A stretch of DNA of 64,000 bases. It comes from a virus. This document shows positions 6,485-14,733 of this stretch, in pieces. Under the pieces are notes generated by a model. The model was not told where the DNA came from. It saw nothing but the letters and a program-made list of their open reading frames with translations, and did not search any database. The stretch's first letter is position 1. Each line of letters opens with the position of its first letter. The stretch covers positions 1 through 64,000 of IMG/VR virus record IMGVR_UViG_3300018481_000023. One strand, written 5' to 3'. The translations under genes and the position numbers were made by a program.

Positions 6485-8896
6485 ATGTCTGTTGTGGACA
6501 TTTACTCTGCTGAGGTTAAAGCCGATCTGGCCGGTTCGGGGGTAGAGCCAGGGCAAATGAGAGTACGACCCCTCGGACCCAACGAGAGGTACGCCACAAA
6601 TACTCCAGCCCAAGTCGAAGGCTTCGTAATACCGTACTTCGACATGCGAGGCCGTCCATTACCATTCTATCGGGTCAAGCTTTATAACGTAGAGCCTAAA
6701 TACAAACAGCTCATCAACCAACCAAACCATATCTACTACCCACCTGGTTTCTTCGAGCTGGTCACAGACCCTAAGTGCCCATATATCATGCTGACCGAAG
6801 GCGAAAAGAAGGCTGCCTGTGCAGTCTCTCGTGGTATAGCCTGTGTGGGTGTAGGTGGGGTCGATTCGTGGCGCAACCGCACTATATTCATTCCCAAAGG
6901 GTCAAATCTCGTCCAAGGGAACCGCAACTCCGTCGTCGCCAAACTGCCGTCGGGTACCGAGGCCGTCGAACGACTGGATTCCCTTGCAGTCGGTATGCAG
7001 GACCTCATTGAACTCTGTATCCACCGCAAGATCCCCCTAATCATCTGCTACGACGGAGATGAGAAGGGTCGCATCAAGCAAGATGTCCAGTCTGCCGCTG
7101 CAGCTCTAGGGTTCGAACTTCGATTCCGTGGAATGAAGGCCGTTCAGGTTAAACAACTGATCCTGAAACCGAACCCCTCTTTCACAGGGGACAAGATCGG
7201 TCTAGACGACTTTCTTACCCACCCGAAGATGGGAATGGAAGCGTTCGAAACCCAAATGGGCGCCCTCCTAGCCAAACGAGCCGCTTTCCCGCGCCATCCC
7301 AACCCCAAGGCATTCATCAACAAGAGACTACAGCGGACGCGCATGCCCAGAAATGAACTGCATGCCCTGTCGATGTCGGTACTCTGCGACCTGGATTCCA
7401 ATGGCGCCCGCCTTCGTTGTCCAGACGATGACCGCCTGTACTACTTCCACACCCCATCACACGAACTCATCCCGGTCGGCTTTAACCTGCACAGAGGGTT
7501 CGCCAATACGGCCTTCGGTGTCCATCTCTATAGGGCCTACAATTTGGGTGGCGGCGATCACCGTCTTATGGAATGCCTAGAGACGATGTTCACTGGCGAA
7601 GAACCAATTACCTCGGTAGATCCGGAGCGTGTGCTGACAGTCCGCAAGGATGACATCTATTACCAGATGTCCGGCGGTAGGATGTTACGCATCAATAGAC
7701 ATGGCGTCACCGTTCTCGATAATGGTACGGAGGACATCCTTTTTGAGGCGGGTACAGTAGAAGACCTCGACGAGAGCGTGCTCACCCAGAAAATCGACGC
7801 CCTAATGAAGCAACCAACTATCCAGCCATATTGGTACGAGACCCTTAAAGAGTCCCGTGTCACCGCGGACAATGAGAACGACTACGAAAGGAAGGCATTA
7901 GCATTACTCTACTCGATCAGTCCTTGGTTCTACAGGTGGCGGGGAACGCAGTTGCCCATTGAGATGATGATTGCCGAGCCGGGAGCAGGTAAGTCTACTA
8001 TGTTTACCCTGCGGCTCGATATCCTCACTGGCCAACCGCGTCTCCGTAATGCACCACGTGATCTGCGCGATTGGACTGCGTCCGTCGCGTCAACAGGAGG
8101 CCTCCATGTTACGGACAACGTGAACCTATCCAATTCACAACTGCGTCAGGAGTTATCCGATGAAATATGTCGAGTCATCACAGAACCCAACCCCACAATC
8201 GAAGCCCGGAAACTGTACACCGATAACGAACTCATCCAGGTTCCTGTCAAGACAGTATTCGCTCTTACCGCTGTTCGACAGCCTTTCAACAATCCCGACA
8301 TCTTGCAGCGGGCAATCATCACCTACCTTGACAAAGGAGACGACAAGGTTACCTACGAGGCAGACTGGGAAGCCAGGCAGCTAAGAAGGTTCGGAGGGCG
8401 TGAAGGGTGGGTCGCATACCACGCAGTTGTGGCTCACCGCGTTCTTAAACTCGTCCATGAAAAGTGGGACCCGAGTTTTCAGGCCAAGTTTCGTCTTATC
8501 AATGTGGAACAGCTTCTAGGGTTAGTAGCCGAAGTGTACGGTTGGGAATCCGACTGGATTGCGGAGCATCTGGAAAGTGTGCGCGACAAGAGCGTTGCCA
8601 CGTCAGACTGGGCCCTCGAAGGTCTGGTCGCCTATGCCAATGAGCAACGGGGCCAGGGGGTCAATAATAACAAGCGGGCATACTTCTCTGCGGCGCAAGT
8701 TACGGACTGGGTGATGATGGAAGAGGACTTCAATAAGTGTCAGATCCTTATCGCGCCCCGTCAATTAGGGAAGTACATCGCTCAGCACAAGAATCTGGTG
8801 AGTCGCATCGCAGGTATATCACCTCTCCCAGAAACAGTGGGCAATCGGGTAGTCTATTATATTCACGATCCCCTGGCTCCCAGTGCCCAAAATTAG
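6485..8896 (+). CDS. TOPRIM primase / P-loop helicase (DUF3854-type)
   Basis: This 803-residue protein combines a TOPRIM-like domain with a P-loop ATPase. Near residue 104 TEGEKKA gives the conserved Glu, and CYDGDEKG near 188-195 supplies the acidic pair. The Walker A motif AEPGAGKST lies at 497-505, followed by a conserved TDNVN element. The architecture fits phage primase-helicases that open and prime the replication fork. An intervening region of about 250 residues carries no motif I can name. It is the first large replication gene and probably shares the P5 transcript. Confidence 0.85.
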   Translation: MSVVDIYSAEVKADLAGSGVEPGQMRVRPLGPNERYATNTPAQVEGFVIPYFDMRGRPLPFYRVKLYNVEPKYKQLINQPNHIYYPPGFFELVTDPKCPYIMLTEGEKKAACAVSRGIACVGVGGVDSWRNRTIFIPKGSNLVQGNRNSVVAKLPSGTEAVERLDSLAVGMQDLIELCIHRKIPLIICYDGDEKGRIKQDVQSAAAALGFELRFRGMKAVQVKQLILKPNPSFTGDKIGLDDFLTHPKMGMEAFETQMGALLAKRAAFPRHPNPKAFINKRLQRTRMPRNELHALSMSVLCDLDSNGARLRCPDDDRLYYFHTPSHELIPVGFNLHRGFANTAFGVHLYRAYNLGGGDHRLMECLETMFTGEEPITSVDPERVLTVRKDDIYYQMSGGRMLRINRHGVTVLDNGTEDILFEAGTVEDLDESVLTQKIDALMKQPTIQPYWYETLKESRVTADNENDYERKALALLYSISPWFYRWRGTQLPIEMMIAEPGAGKSTMFTLRLDILTGQPRLRNAPRDLRDWTASVASTGGLHVTDNVNLSNSQLRQELSDEICRVITEPNPTIEARKLYTDNELIQVPVKTVFALTAVRQPFNNPDILQRAIITYLDKGDDKVTYEADWEARQLRRFGGREGWVAYHAVVAHRVLKLVHEKWDPSFQAKFRLINVEQLLGLVAEVYGWESDWIAEHLESVRDKSVATSDWALEGLVAYANEQRGQGVNNNKRAYFSAAQVTDWVMMEEDFNKCQILIAPRQLGKYIAQHKNLVSRIAGISPLPETVGNRVVYYIHDPLAPSAQN

Positions 8897-8929
8897 GGAC
8901 CAAAATGCTACCCAAAGATTTTTATGGGT

Positions 8930-8975
8930 GACCATAAGATACCCTCTTGCTTTGACCACTGGAAACCCTTATAAT
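8930..8975 (+). promoter_or_regulatory. Rightward promoter P6 with upstream GACC element
   Basis: GACC (8930) plus ATAAGATACCC, TTGCTT (8947-8952), a 17-base spacer and TATAAT (8970-8975) repeat the common pattern. An ACCCA/TGGGT inverted repeat about 25 bases upstream could end the primase transcript. It drives the 103-residue gene and possibly the secreted proteins behind it. Confidence 0.8.
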
Positions 8976-9055
8976 GAGAGAGTAAGCACACCAACCTCAG
9001 GAAGAGGTGGGCGTATTTGCAATCCCGCCCAGAAGGGCATCATAAGGAGGCCACA

Positions 9056-9367
9056 ATGGCGAAACAAGAACCAGCGGTCGAGGCTCCCGAAGAGCAGCCA
9101 GCCGCGGAAGCAGCTGATAAGCGCGCAATCGTCCTACCAAACGGCGAGCGTCGTGCCGACTACATCCGTCGGCGTTGGAAAGAGGGCGCGAGCCGCTCGG
9201 AGATTACTGCCGAGCTGAATACGAAGGAACTTTACAGCGGCAAGCCCGGTGGCAAGATTCCTTACCAGATTGTGTTCCAGGCTACCAAGGGTCAACCTGG
9301 TGGTCCGGCGCCCAAGACCGAGGAACCGGCTTCTGAAGAGCAGCCGGCCGAGGAACCTGCCGAGTAA
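9056..9367 (+). CDS. Small HTH-like protein with acidic Pro/Ala tails, 103 aa
   Basis: The ATG at 9056 sits five bases after a strong AAGGAGG site, which suggests high expression. The centre (RRADYIRRRWKEGASRSEIT) is basic and fits a short HTH; it is flanked by Glu/Pro/Ala-rich linkers at both ends (EEQPAEEPAE at the C-terminus). It may be an abundant DNA-binding or linker protein; the family is not recognised. Confidence 0.7.
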   Translation: MAKQEPAVEAPEEQPAAEAADKRAIVLPNGERRADYIRRRWKEGASRSEITAELNTKELYSGKPGGKIPYQIVFQATKGQPGGPAPKTEEPASEEQPAEEPAE

Positions 9368-9439
9368 TCGGTAACCGTTGATCCTGGTGGGGGGCAACCC
9401 TCACTGGGATTGACACCACATCCTGAAAAGGGGGGGAAT

Positions 9440-10372
9440 ATGAACAAAAGTGTATTCATTGCACTGCTTCTCTGCAGTGCGACGCCTGTGTTCGCTCAGG
9501 ACACAAACGTCAACGTCAACGATCTCGCCAGCCAAAGCGCCTCTGACGCCAACGCCAACTCGGGTTCAGTCTCGGGCGCGAGCTCTGACAACCAGAACGC
9601 CAACATCCAACAGGGTAACATCGGCGTTTCGGAGAACACCAACACCTCGGAGAGCGTCTCAGGCGCCATCTCGGGTTCCAACTCTGAGTCCGTATCGGGA
9701 TCCACTTCCGATCAAGCTCAGGGCCAAGCTCAGGATCAAGGCCAAGCTCAAGATCAGGGTCAGTCCCAGGGTCAAGAGCAGAACCTCGACTCCAATCAGG
9801 CGAACCAGCAGGGTGTGACGGTCAATCAGACCTGGAACACCAAGAATCGCCGGCAGACGGAAGTCCGCACTAACAACGCGGTTCCGCTGGCAGCGAGCAG
9901 CAGCTTCTCGTCCGATTACTGTGGTGGTACAGTATCGGGTGGTGCTTCCGCGGCTCCGCTTGGTATCTCGATCGGTGCCTCGACTAATAAGTTCGACAAG
10001 TCCTGCCAAAGCCTGCGTCGCGCTGAGAAGTTCGGCATGGCTGCGGTCAATGCTAGCAACATGGGACAGCTTGAGCTGAGTGGACGCCTTATGTCCATGA
10101 TGATCTGGTCCATCTGTACCTCCGATTCCGGTGGTACTGAGGGTAGTCACGACACAGCTCAGGCTTGTGACAAGCTTCTGCTGCTAGGTGCAGGTTCGAG
10201 TTCGTCAGTTGCATCGGCGCAGCCAGCTCCTGGAATTACGCCACAACCACGGGTTGCAGCGAAGGGCAAGGTTACGCCTGAAGCATCCTATCGTGCCTTG
10301 GCACAGAACACGTCTGGATCAACTCCGATTCAGGCGGCACAAGTTACGGCTGCAAAAACCCCACGGCCGTAA
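9440..10372 (+). CDS. Secreted Ser/Asn/Gln-rich protein, 310 aa
   Basis: The ATG at 9440 follows a GGGGGG site. A clear signal peptide (MNKSVFIALLLCSATPVFA) ends in a VFA/Q cleavage site. Residues about 20-120 are low complexity, rich in Ser, Asn, Gln and Gly, with a QAQDQG repeat near 95-110. The second half is more globular and has four Cys (in DYCGG, SCQS, SICTS, QACDK), which could form two disulfides in the periplasm. No family is recognised. It is followed by a second small exported protein and then the endolysin, so an envelope role is plausible. Amyloid-like (curlin-style) assembly is a speculation based on composition only. Confidence 0.75.
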   Translation: MNKSVFIALLLCSATPVFAQDTNVNVNDLASQSASDANANSGSVSGASSDNQNANIQQGNIGVSENTNTSESVSGAISGSNSESVSGSTSDQAQGQAQDQGQAQDQGQSQGQEQNLDSNQANQQGVTVNQTWNTKNRRQTEVRTNNAVPLAASSSFSSDYCGGTVSGGASAAPLGISIGASTNKFDKSCQSLRRAEKFGMAAVNASNMGQLELSGRLMSMMIWSICTSDSGGTEGSHDTAQACDKLLLLGAGSSSSVASAQPAPGITPQPRVAAKGKVTPEASYRALAQNTSGSTPIQAAQVTAAKTPRP

Positions 10373-10427
10373 CACCCGATGCAAGGGAAGGCTTGAAGGG
10401 GAAGCCTGTCCACACCTTGCATCACCC

Positions 10428-10467
10428 GGAGAGGCGGCTTCCGCGCTGTAGGTCGCCTCTCCTTTCT
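10428..10467 (+). terminator. Rho-independent terminator
   Basis: GGAGAGGCG (10428-10436) pairs perfectly with CGCCTCTCC (10454-10462) and is followed by TTTCT. It closes the unit holding the 310-residue secreted protein. Confidence 0.75.
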
Positions 10468-10555
10468 ACTCTACCACGGCGTACCAGATTCGAATAGGGG
10501 GGGAGCCGGGCGACCCTATCTAGCATAGTCCGGCTATTGCAATAAGGAGAATACC

Positions 10556-10945
10556 ATGAAGAAACTGTTCCTTCTCGCCGGTGCCGCTCTCGCATTCGTT
10601 GCGACGCCGGCGATGGCTGTCGACTTCGGCATCGCGTTGGGTCAGGGCTCATCGAGCTCGACCTCACTCGCAGTTGCCGGTAGCCAGGGTTCGTCTGCCA
10701 GCCTGATCGCCGGCGCGACGACTCAGACCAGCCAGAGCCTTGCGGCTTCGGGTGGTTCGGCTGTGTCGATCATGGACGGCAATGATCAGTCCTCGACGTC
10801 GGTCCATCAGTCCGAGACGCTCCAGACGGGTTCGTCTGCTTCTCTCGGCCTCGCTGGCTCGCAGAATAGCAACTTCGCCTTTGGCGCTGGTGGCTCGTCT
10901 GCGCAGAACAGCCTCGTCGGCGTCTGGCTCTTCGTCCAGCCGTAA
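10556..10945 (+). CDS. Secreted Ser/Gly/Ala-rich protein, 129 aa
   Basis: AAGGAGAATACC precedes the ATG. A signal peptide (residues 1-21, ending TPAMA) is followed by a low-complexity chain of short strands rich in Ser, Gly, Ala, Gln and Thr without Cys. Motifs such as GSQGSSASL and GSSASLGLAGSQNS recur. The product should be exported to the periplasm or beyond. It lies alone between two terminators and ends in a very stable hairpin, so it may be a separately controlled, abundant transcript. I cannot assign a family. Confidence 0.75.
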   Translation: MKKLFLLAGAALAFVATPAMAVDFGIALGQGSSSSTSLAVAGSQGSSASLIAGATTQTSQSLAASGGSAVSIMDGNDQSSTSVHQSETLQTGSSASLGLAGSQNSNFAFGAGGSSAQNSLVGVWLFVQP

Positions 10946-10960
10946 GTCTTCGGACTTACG
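10941..10960 (+). other. UUCG-tetraloop hairpin over the stop codon
   Basis: CGTAAGTC and GACTTACG form a perfect 8-bp stem around TTCG, the extra-stable C(UUCG)G tetraloop. The stem contains the TAA stop codon of the secreted protein gene and has no T run behind it. It is more likely an mRNA-stabilising 3' structure than a terminator. Confidence 0.6.
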
Positions 10961-10996
10961 AGGTTCCTAGGGTTCACTCCCCCCAGGAGCCGAAAA

Positions 10997-11031
10997 GGAG
11001 AGAGTCGCGTCAAACCGGCTCTCTCCCCAGT
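10997..11031 (+). terminator. Possible terminator hairpin
   Basis: GGAGAGAG (10997-11004) pairs with CTCTCTCC (11019-11026). The T content behind it is poor (CCAGTTTC), so termination may be weak. Confidence 0.4.
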
Positions 11032-11117
11032 TTCAAGGGCTAAGCTTAGCGGGAAACACTCCCCAGTCCGTACCGCGAAGCTCTCGGTGGAGGTTTGATC
11101 CTCTCTTTTCTCCACCA

Positions 11118-11164
11118 GCGACCCCACCACCAACGGATTGCCCTCCGGGTGGGGTCGCACTTTT
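11118..11164 (+). terminator. Rho-independent terminator before the endolysin
   Basis: GCGACCCCACC (11118-11128) pairs perfectly over 11 bp with GGTGGGGTCGC (11148-11158) and is followed by ACTTTT. It closes the unit of the small secreted protein. The endolysin start lies 23 bases behind it, with no obvious promoter between, so some read-through or a hidden promoter is needed. Confidence 0.75.
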
Positions 11165-11186
11165 CAAAGGACAAGGGAGACGTGCC

Positions 11187-11870
11187 GTGTATATGGAAGA
11201 CTACCAGACCTGGCTAAACTCTAAAGGCCAGAACCTCGTTGTGGACGGGCACTGCGGGCAGACTACTCGTGAAGCTACCGAAGCGGTCTTCACCAACCTG
11301 AACGCTAAAGCGGTTACCGACGAACAGATGCATACGCTCGCAGACTACATGGAGGTCAGCTACAACCAGCTGACGGCTGTGTCCAACGTAGAATCAGCGG
11401 GTGCAGGCTACGACAAGTATGGTCGGCCGAAAATCCTGTACGAGCGGCACAAGTTCTCTGACTTCACCTACGGAATGTTCGACATCGAATCCTGGTCGAA
11501 TCCTGATCCGGGTGGCTACAACGAGGACTCGTGGGACAAGCTGGAATACGCCATCGGCGCAGACCTTAGATCGGCTTTTAAGTCCTGCTCCTGGGGCAAG
11601 TTCCAAGTCATGGGGTTCTGGTTCCCCAACATGGAGTTCTGCTCCGCACTCGAGTTAGCCTACAGCACGGTTATCTCGGAGTTCCACCAGTACAAACTAT
11701 TCGTCGAATACATCAGGATGAACCACCTGACGGACGAGCTCCAAATGGTATCAACCGATCCTGATGACTGCCGCCCCTTCGCTAAGGGGTATAACGGACC
11801 TGCATACGAGGATGGCAACTACCACGTGAAGATTGCCGACGAGATGAAGCGTCTGGAAGCCGGCGGTTAG
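11187..11870 (+). CDS. Endolysin: peptidoglycan-binding plus N-acetylmuramidase
   Basis: The 227-residue protein carries an N-terminal module resembling a peptidoglycan-binding domain (about residues 4-40, YQTWLNSKG and VDGHCGQTT). A domain matching the N-acetylmuramidase family (DUF3380) follows. E69 in VESAGAGYD is the likely catalytic Glu; GRPKILYERHKF, SWGKFQVMGF and YNGPAY are family hallmarks. It would cleave the glycan backbone of peptidoglycan at lysis. There is no signal peptide, so a holin or similar is expected, but none is obvious next to it. The start is a GTG behind AAGGGAG. Confidence 0.9.
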   Translation: MYMEDYQTWLNSKGQNLVVDGHCGQTTREATEAVFTNLNAKAVTDEQMHTLADYMEVSYNQLTAVSNVESAGAGYDKYGRPKILYERHKFSDFTYGMFDIESWSNPDPGGYNEDSWDKLEYAIGADLRSAFKSCSWGKFQVMGFWFPNMEFCSALELAYSTVISEFHQYKLFVEYIRMNHLTDELQMVSTDPDDCRPFAKGYNGPAYEDGNYHVKIADEMKRLEAGG

Positions 11871-11874
11871 TCAC

Positions 11875-12426
11875 ATGAACGCTTCGGACGAGAATAGGGT
11901 AGACGTTCTCGTCCCAGAGGAGATGTTCTGGAGAGTCCTCTCGGCGATGACTAAGAAGTCTGTTGCCGACCTTAAAACAGAAGCCCTCCATCGTACCATT
12001 GTGGCGATTGACCCCGGTGAAACTACGGGCATAGCCGTCTGGAACACCAGTTCCTATGGTAAGATGCAGATCAAGCTGTTCCAAGTGGAGACCAAAGATG
12101 TTGGTTCTGGTTTCGATACCCTACTAGGGGGTATCAAGACCATCGCTCCAGATCACATCCGCTGCGAGGAATACCGCGTCTATAACTGGATGGCCGACTC
12201 CCACTCCTGGTCAGTACTCCATACGCCACAGCTCATTGGCGCGGTCAAGGTGCTTGCCCATATGCTCAACATCCCCCTTAGTTTCAAGCTCGCCCAACAG
12301 CCGAAGGCGGTTTTTAACGACTCCAACCTAAAGATGATGGGGGTCTACTCTCCGGGCCTCAAGCATGCCCGCGACGCCGAGCGTCACCTACTGTACCACA
12401 TGGCCTTCCCAGAAAAGACAGACTAA
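11875..12426 (+). CDS. RuvC-like Holliday-junction resolvase
   Basis: Residues 42-56 (IVAIDPGETTGIAVW) carry the first acidic residue of the RNase H/RuvC fold (D46). CEEYRVY near 97 offers the second acidic site and HARDAERHLLYH near 163 the last acidic/His cluster. At 183 residues it has the size of phage RuvC-like resolvases, which resolve branched DNA before packaging. It starts five bases after the endolysin stop and ends the unit before promoter P7. Confidence 0.8.
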   Translation: MNASDENRVDVLVPEEMFWRVLSAMTKKSVADLKTEALHRTIVAIDPGETTGIAVWNTSSYGKMQIKLFQVETKDVGSGFDTLLGGIKTIAPDHIRCEEYRVYNWMADSHSWSVLHTPQLIGAVKVLAHMLNIPLSFKLAQQPKAVFNDSNLKMMGVYSPGLKHARDAERHLLYHMAFPEKTD

Positions 12427-12451
12427 CCCAAACACATCCATAAATATAGGC

Positions 12452-12496
12452 GACCATCAGATTTTCGTTGCTATGATTTAACGTTTGAGCTATTAT
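12452..12496 (+). promoter_or_regulatory. Rightward promoter P7 with upstream GACC element
   Basis: GACC (12452) precedes TTGCTA (12468-12473) by 16 bases. A 17-base spacer leads to TATTAT (12491-12496), with TATAAT three bases further on. The leader contains the inverted repeat CTAAAC/GTTTAG (12503-12522) and two direct copies of CACGTGT (12523-12536), possible regulator sites. Confidence 0.7.
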
Positions 12497-12557
12497 AATC
12501 ATCTAAACATTTATTCGTTTAGCACGTGTCACGTGTCATAGCAATGGAGAATAGTCA

Positions 12558-12959
12558 ATGGTTACGTTCACTGCAGTAGATCCCGCCACTCTCGAGACCA
12601 ATAGGCTCGGAAGACGAGGGCGCGTCAGTTACCCTCTCATCAAGTCGTTCCTGGAGGCCAACATCAAGCTGGCCAAGCTGGATCTGGATGGACTCGACAA
12701 GAATCCCCAGTATCTACGCTCAGTGCTCACGTCGTACATCAAGAACCACGATCTCCCGATCAAGCTGTTCTCGGTGCAGGGCGATATGCATCTGATGCGT
12801 CTGGACATCGACAACGACGGCAAAGCTATCCCGGATTGGAAGAGCACCCAAACCACCGAAGGCGCAGCCGGCCACCTGGAACATCTCGAACCGAAGCCGA
12901 TCGATGACTCGGAGGTCGAAGAGCGTTTCGTCCAGGAAAAGGATAAGTCAACCAAGTAA
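12558..12959 (+). CDS. Hypothetical protein, 133 aa
   Basis: This is the first gene behind P7. A basic N-terminal part (GRRGRVSYPLIKSFLEANIK) precedes a segment with alternating strands and an acidic tail (DDSEVEERFVQEKDKSTK). The pattern of basic core and acidic tail would suit a nucleic-acid-binding protein, but no family is recognised. Confidence 0.7.
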   Translation: MVTFTAVDPATLETNRLGRRGRVSYPLIKSFLEANIKLAKLDLDGLDKNPQYLRSVLTSYIKNHDLPIKLFSVQGDMHLMRLDIDNDGKAIPDWKSTQTTEGAAGHLEHLEPKPIDDSEVEERFVQEKDKSTK

Positions 12960-12968
12960 GGAGGTTCC

Positions 12969-13577
12969 ATGGCTCGCCTACTCGTCATTTGTGCCAAACG
13001 GTACAACGGACATGAACTCTGGACCCTCTTGGGGGTCCTCAAGCAAAGGGGCCATACCTTCGAGGTGGTATCTCAAGCCACCCTAATCCGCGACGAGCTC
13101 ACATTACGGCCGAACACCATCGACCGTACCGTCTACGAAGTCCATCCAGACAAGACGGGTGAGTTCGACGCGGTAGTAGTTGTCTCTGGGAACATGCAGG
13201 ACACAGAGGCCTACTGGACCGATAAGCACGTGGAGGCCCTCTTGCACGAGTTCCGGGGTGCAGGAAAAGTGGTTGGGGCTATATGTTGTTCCGTTCCTAC
13301 TCTCGCCCCGGTCGCAAAAGGCGTCCACGTGTCCTATTTCCCCTTGGTCCGATCAAAGCAACGGCTACGTAACTACGGGGCCATTCTGGAGCCCGTCTCC
13401 CTCACGGTCGATGTGGAAGCCCGTATGGCTACAGCGGAGAACCAGATGATATCCCAGATGTGGGCAGAGGAGCTCTCTAACCTCCTCGAAGACCTGCCTC
13501 CAAAGTATCACCTGCAGCCTTCCGGGTTCGTACCTAAAGGGAGCCCTCGAATTCTGCAGGCGAGATCCACGAGATGA
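12969..13577 (+). CDS. DJ-1/PfpI-like (class I amidotransferase fold) protein
   Basis: The 202-residue chain follows the DJ-1/PfpI plan. There is an N-terminal strand and helix with a conserved Glu (E16 in GHELWT), a FDAVVVVSG strand-turn near 66-74, and the nucleophile elbow KVVGAICCSVPTLAPVAKG near 100-117 with Cys 106/107. The family includes peptidases, deglycases and chaperones, so the reaction cannot be fixed. A link to the amidotransferase chemistry of some 7-deazaguanine pathways is possible but unproven. It starts behind an AAGGAGG site, nine bases after the previous gene. Confidence 0.7.
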   Translation: MARLLVICAKRYNGHELWTLLGVLKQRGHTFEVVSQATLIRDELTLRPNTIDRTVYEVHPDKTGEFDAVVVVSGNMQDTEAYWTDKHVEALLHEFRGAGKVVGAICCSVPTLAPVAKGVHVSYFPLVRSKQRLRNYGAILEPVSLTVDVEARMATAENQMISQMWAEELSNLLEDLPPKYHLQPSGFVPKGSPRILQARSTR

Positions 13578-13661
13578 TTGCGAGTGCACGCACGGCACAG
13601 GGACTAGAGGTGATTCCTAACGAGCGACCGCAAAGGAAGGACCCACAAAAACTTTAGGGGC

Positions 13662-13707
13662 GACCAGAGGAAGGACTCTTGCTTTTAGCCCCGAAATTGT
13701 GTATAAT
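13662..13707 (+). promoter_or_regulatory. Rightward promoter P8 with upstream GACC element
   Basis: GACC (13662), TTGCTT (13679-13684), a 17-base spacer and TATAAT (13702-13707) repeat the pattern. A second GACCCA lies about 25 bases further upstream. It drives the genes from 13733 on. Confidence 0.8.
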
Positions 13708-13732
13708 AGAAGATCAGCAGGGAGATTGAGCG

Positions 13733-14011
13733 GTGCAGCCTGAGGAGTGGAATTCGGAGAAGTATCCAGTGCTAGCTGGTTATCCTCCTAGAGACGTCCA
13801 GGAGCATTGTGTACGACATGAAGGTTGGCAAGCGTGTAGGCGTTCGATGAAGGGTGTTCCAACGAAGGACAAGTTGTTCATACTGGAGTGCTGGTGGGAT
13901 CGTCATCAGAACACGCCTTATGCGACGGAAGTACAGGTAGGGAATTATCTAGGTGCGCTACGCCGCGGAGGACAGTTAGACGAACATAACCGAATCAGGA
14001 AGTACATCTGA
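13733..14011 (+). CDS. Hypothetical protein, 92 aa
   Basis: It starts with GTG eight bases after GGGAG, right behind P8. The C-terminal half (ATEVQVGNYLGALRRGGQLDE) reads like a small helical DNA-binding element, but no family is recognised. Its last base is shared with the start of the HNH gene. Confidence 0.65.
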   Translation: MQPEEWNSEKYPVLAGYPPRDVQEHCVRHEGWQACRRSMKGVPTKDKLFILECWWDRHQNTPYATEVQVGNYLGALRRGGQLDEHNRIRKYI

Positions 14012-14709
14012 TGCCCCAAGTCAAACGTCGGGGTAAGGATAGGGTCAAGTATAAATTGATGACCCGACGGAGAAAGAGCCGCGTTCGTTCGGGGAAGCAA
14101 TTCGGCGACCTTGAGGTTATGCGGCGTGTGGCTACTCGAAGTGGATCAAGCGGAGGACAAAAATGGCTAGTCCGTTGTTCCTGTGGCGTCCAGTTCACTG
14201 TGCCGCAATTCTATTTGGTACGGAGAGAGTTCCCGAAGACCCACTGCGGGTGTAAGAAGCGTGTGGGGAATGCGCATACGCGCGAACGCGGCATCTTTTA
14301 CATGATGCATAGGAGGTGTTATGTTTCGACCCACGTGGCGTACTCCCATTACGGTGGGGCAACTCCGCCAATCGGGGTTTGTGACGCCTGGAACAAGGAT
14401 ATTGTCGGCAACGAATCGGCGTGGGGGAGTTTTATTAAGGATATGGGACCCGCACCGACGAGAAAGCACACCCTCGATCGTATTAACCCATATAAAGGGT
14501 ACGGATGGTTTCCGGATGCGAGTGGTGCCCCACGGCTTAATTGCAGGTGGGCCACGGCTAAGGAACAAGCTAATAACCTACGTCGACATTGGGCTACTCC
14601 GACAGAGGTTGAAGCAGTCATTAAGCTCGAGGAGTTCTCGGACGTCGACACCGGCGACGAAGAGGAAGAAGAAGCGGACGCCACCGAAAACGAAACTGCA
14701 ACCCAATGA
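14011..14709 (+). CDS. HNH-type (homing-like) endonuclease
   Basis: A basic N-terminus (RRGKDRVKYKLMTRRRKSR) precedes a zinc-like segment (CSCGVQF, HCGCKK) and then the nuclease-like domain. RKHTLDRINPYKGYG followed by LNCRWATAKEQANN matches phage HNH proteins of the HSLDRI-NCRWAT type. The protein ends in a Glu-rich tail. Such genes usually act as mobile endonucleases (family knowledge), so it may be an inserted selfish gene in the P8 unit. Confidence 0.8.
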   Translation: MPQVKRRGKDRVKYKLMTRRRKSRVRSGKQFGDLEVMRRVATRSGSSGGQKWLVRCSCGVQFTVPQFYLVRREFPKTHCGCKKRVGNAHTRERGIFYMMHRRCYVSTHVAYSHYGGATPPIGVCDAWNKDIVGNESAWGSFIKDMGPAPTRKHTLDRINPYKGYGWFPDASGAPRLNCRWATAKEQANNLRRHWATPTEVEAVIKLEEFSDVDTGDEEEEEADATENETATQ

Positions 14710-14733
14710 GGCCACAGACTAAGGAGATATACA

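Noticed and set aside
9375-9415. GC-rich imperfect hairpin between the 103- and 310-residue genes as a terminator
   Set aside because: The stem has mismatches and no T run follows; read-through to the secreted protein gene is more likely.
10807-11160. Minus-strand frame of 117 residues opposite the small secreted protein
   Set aside because: It covers terminator hairpins and the reverse of a low-complexity gene; no start signal.
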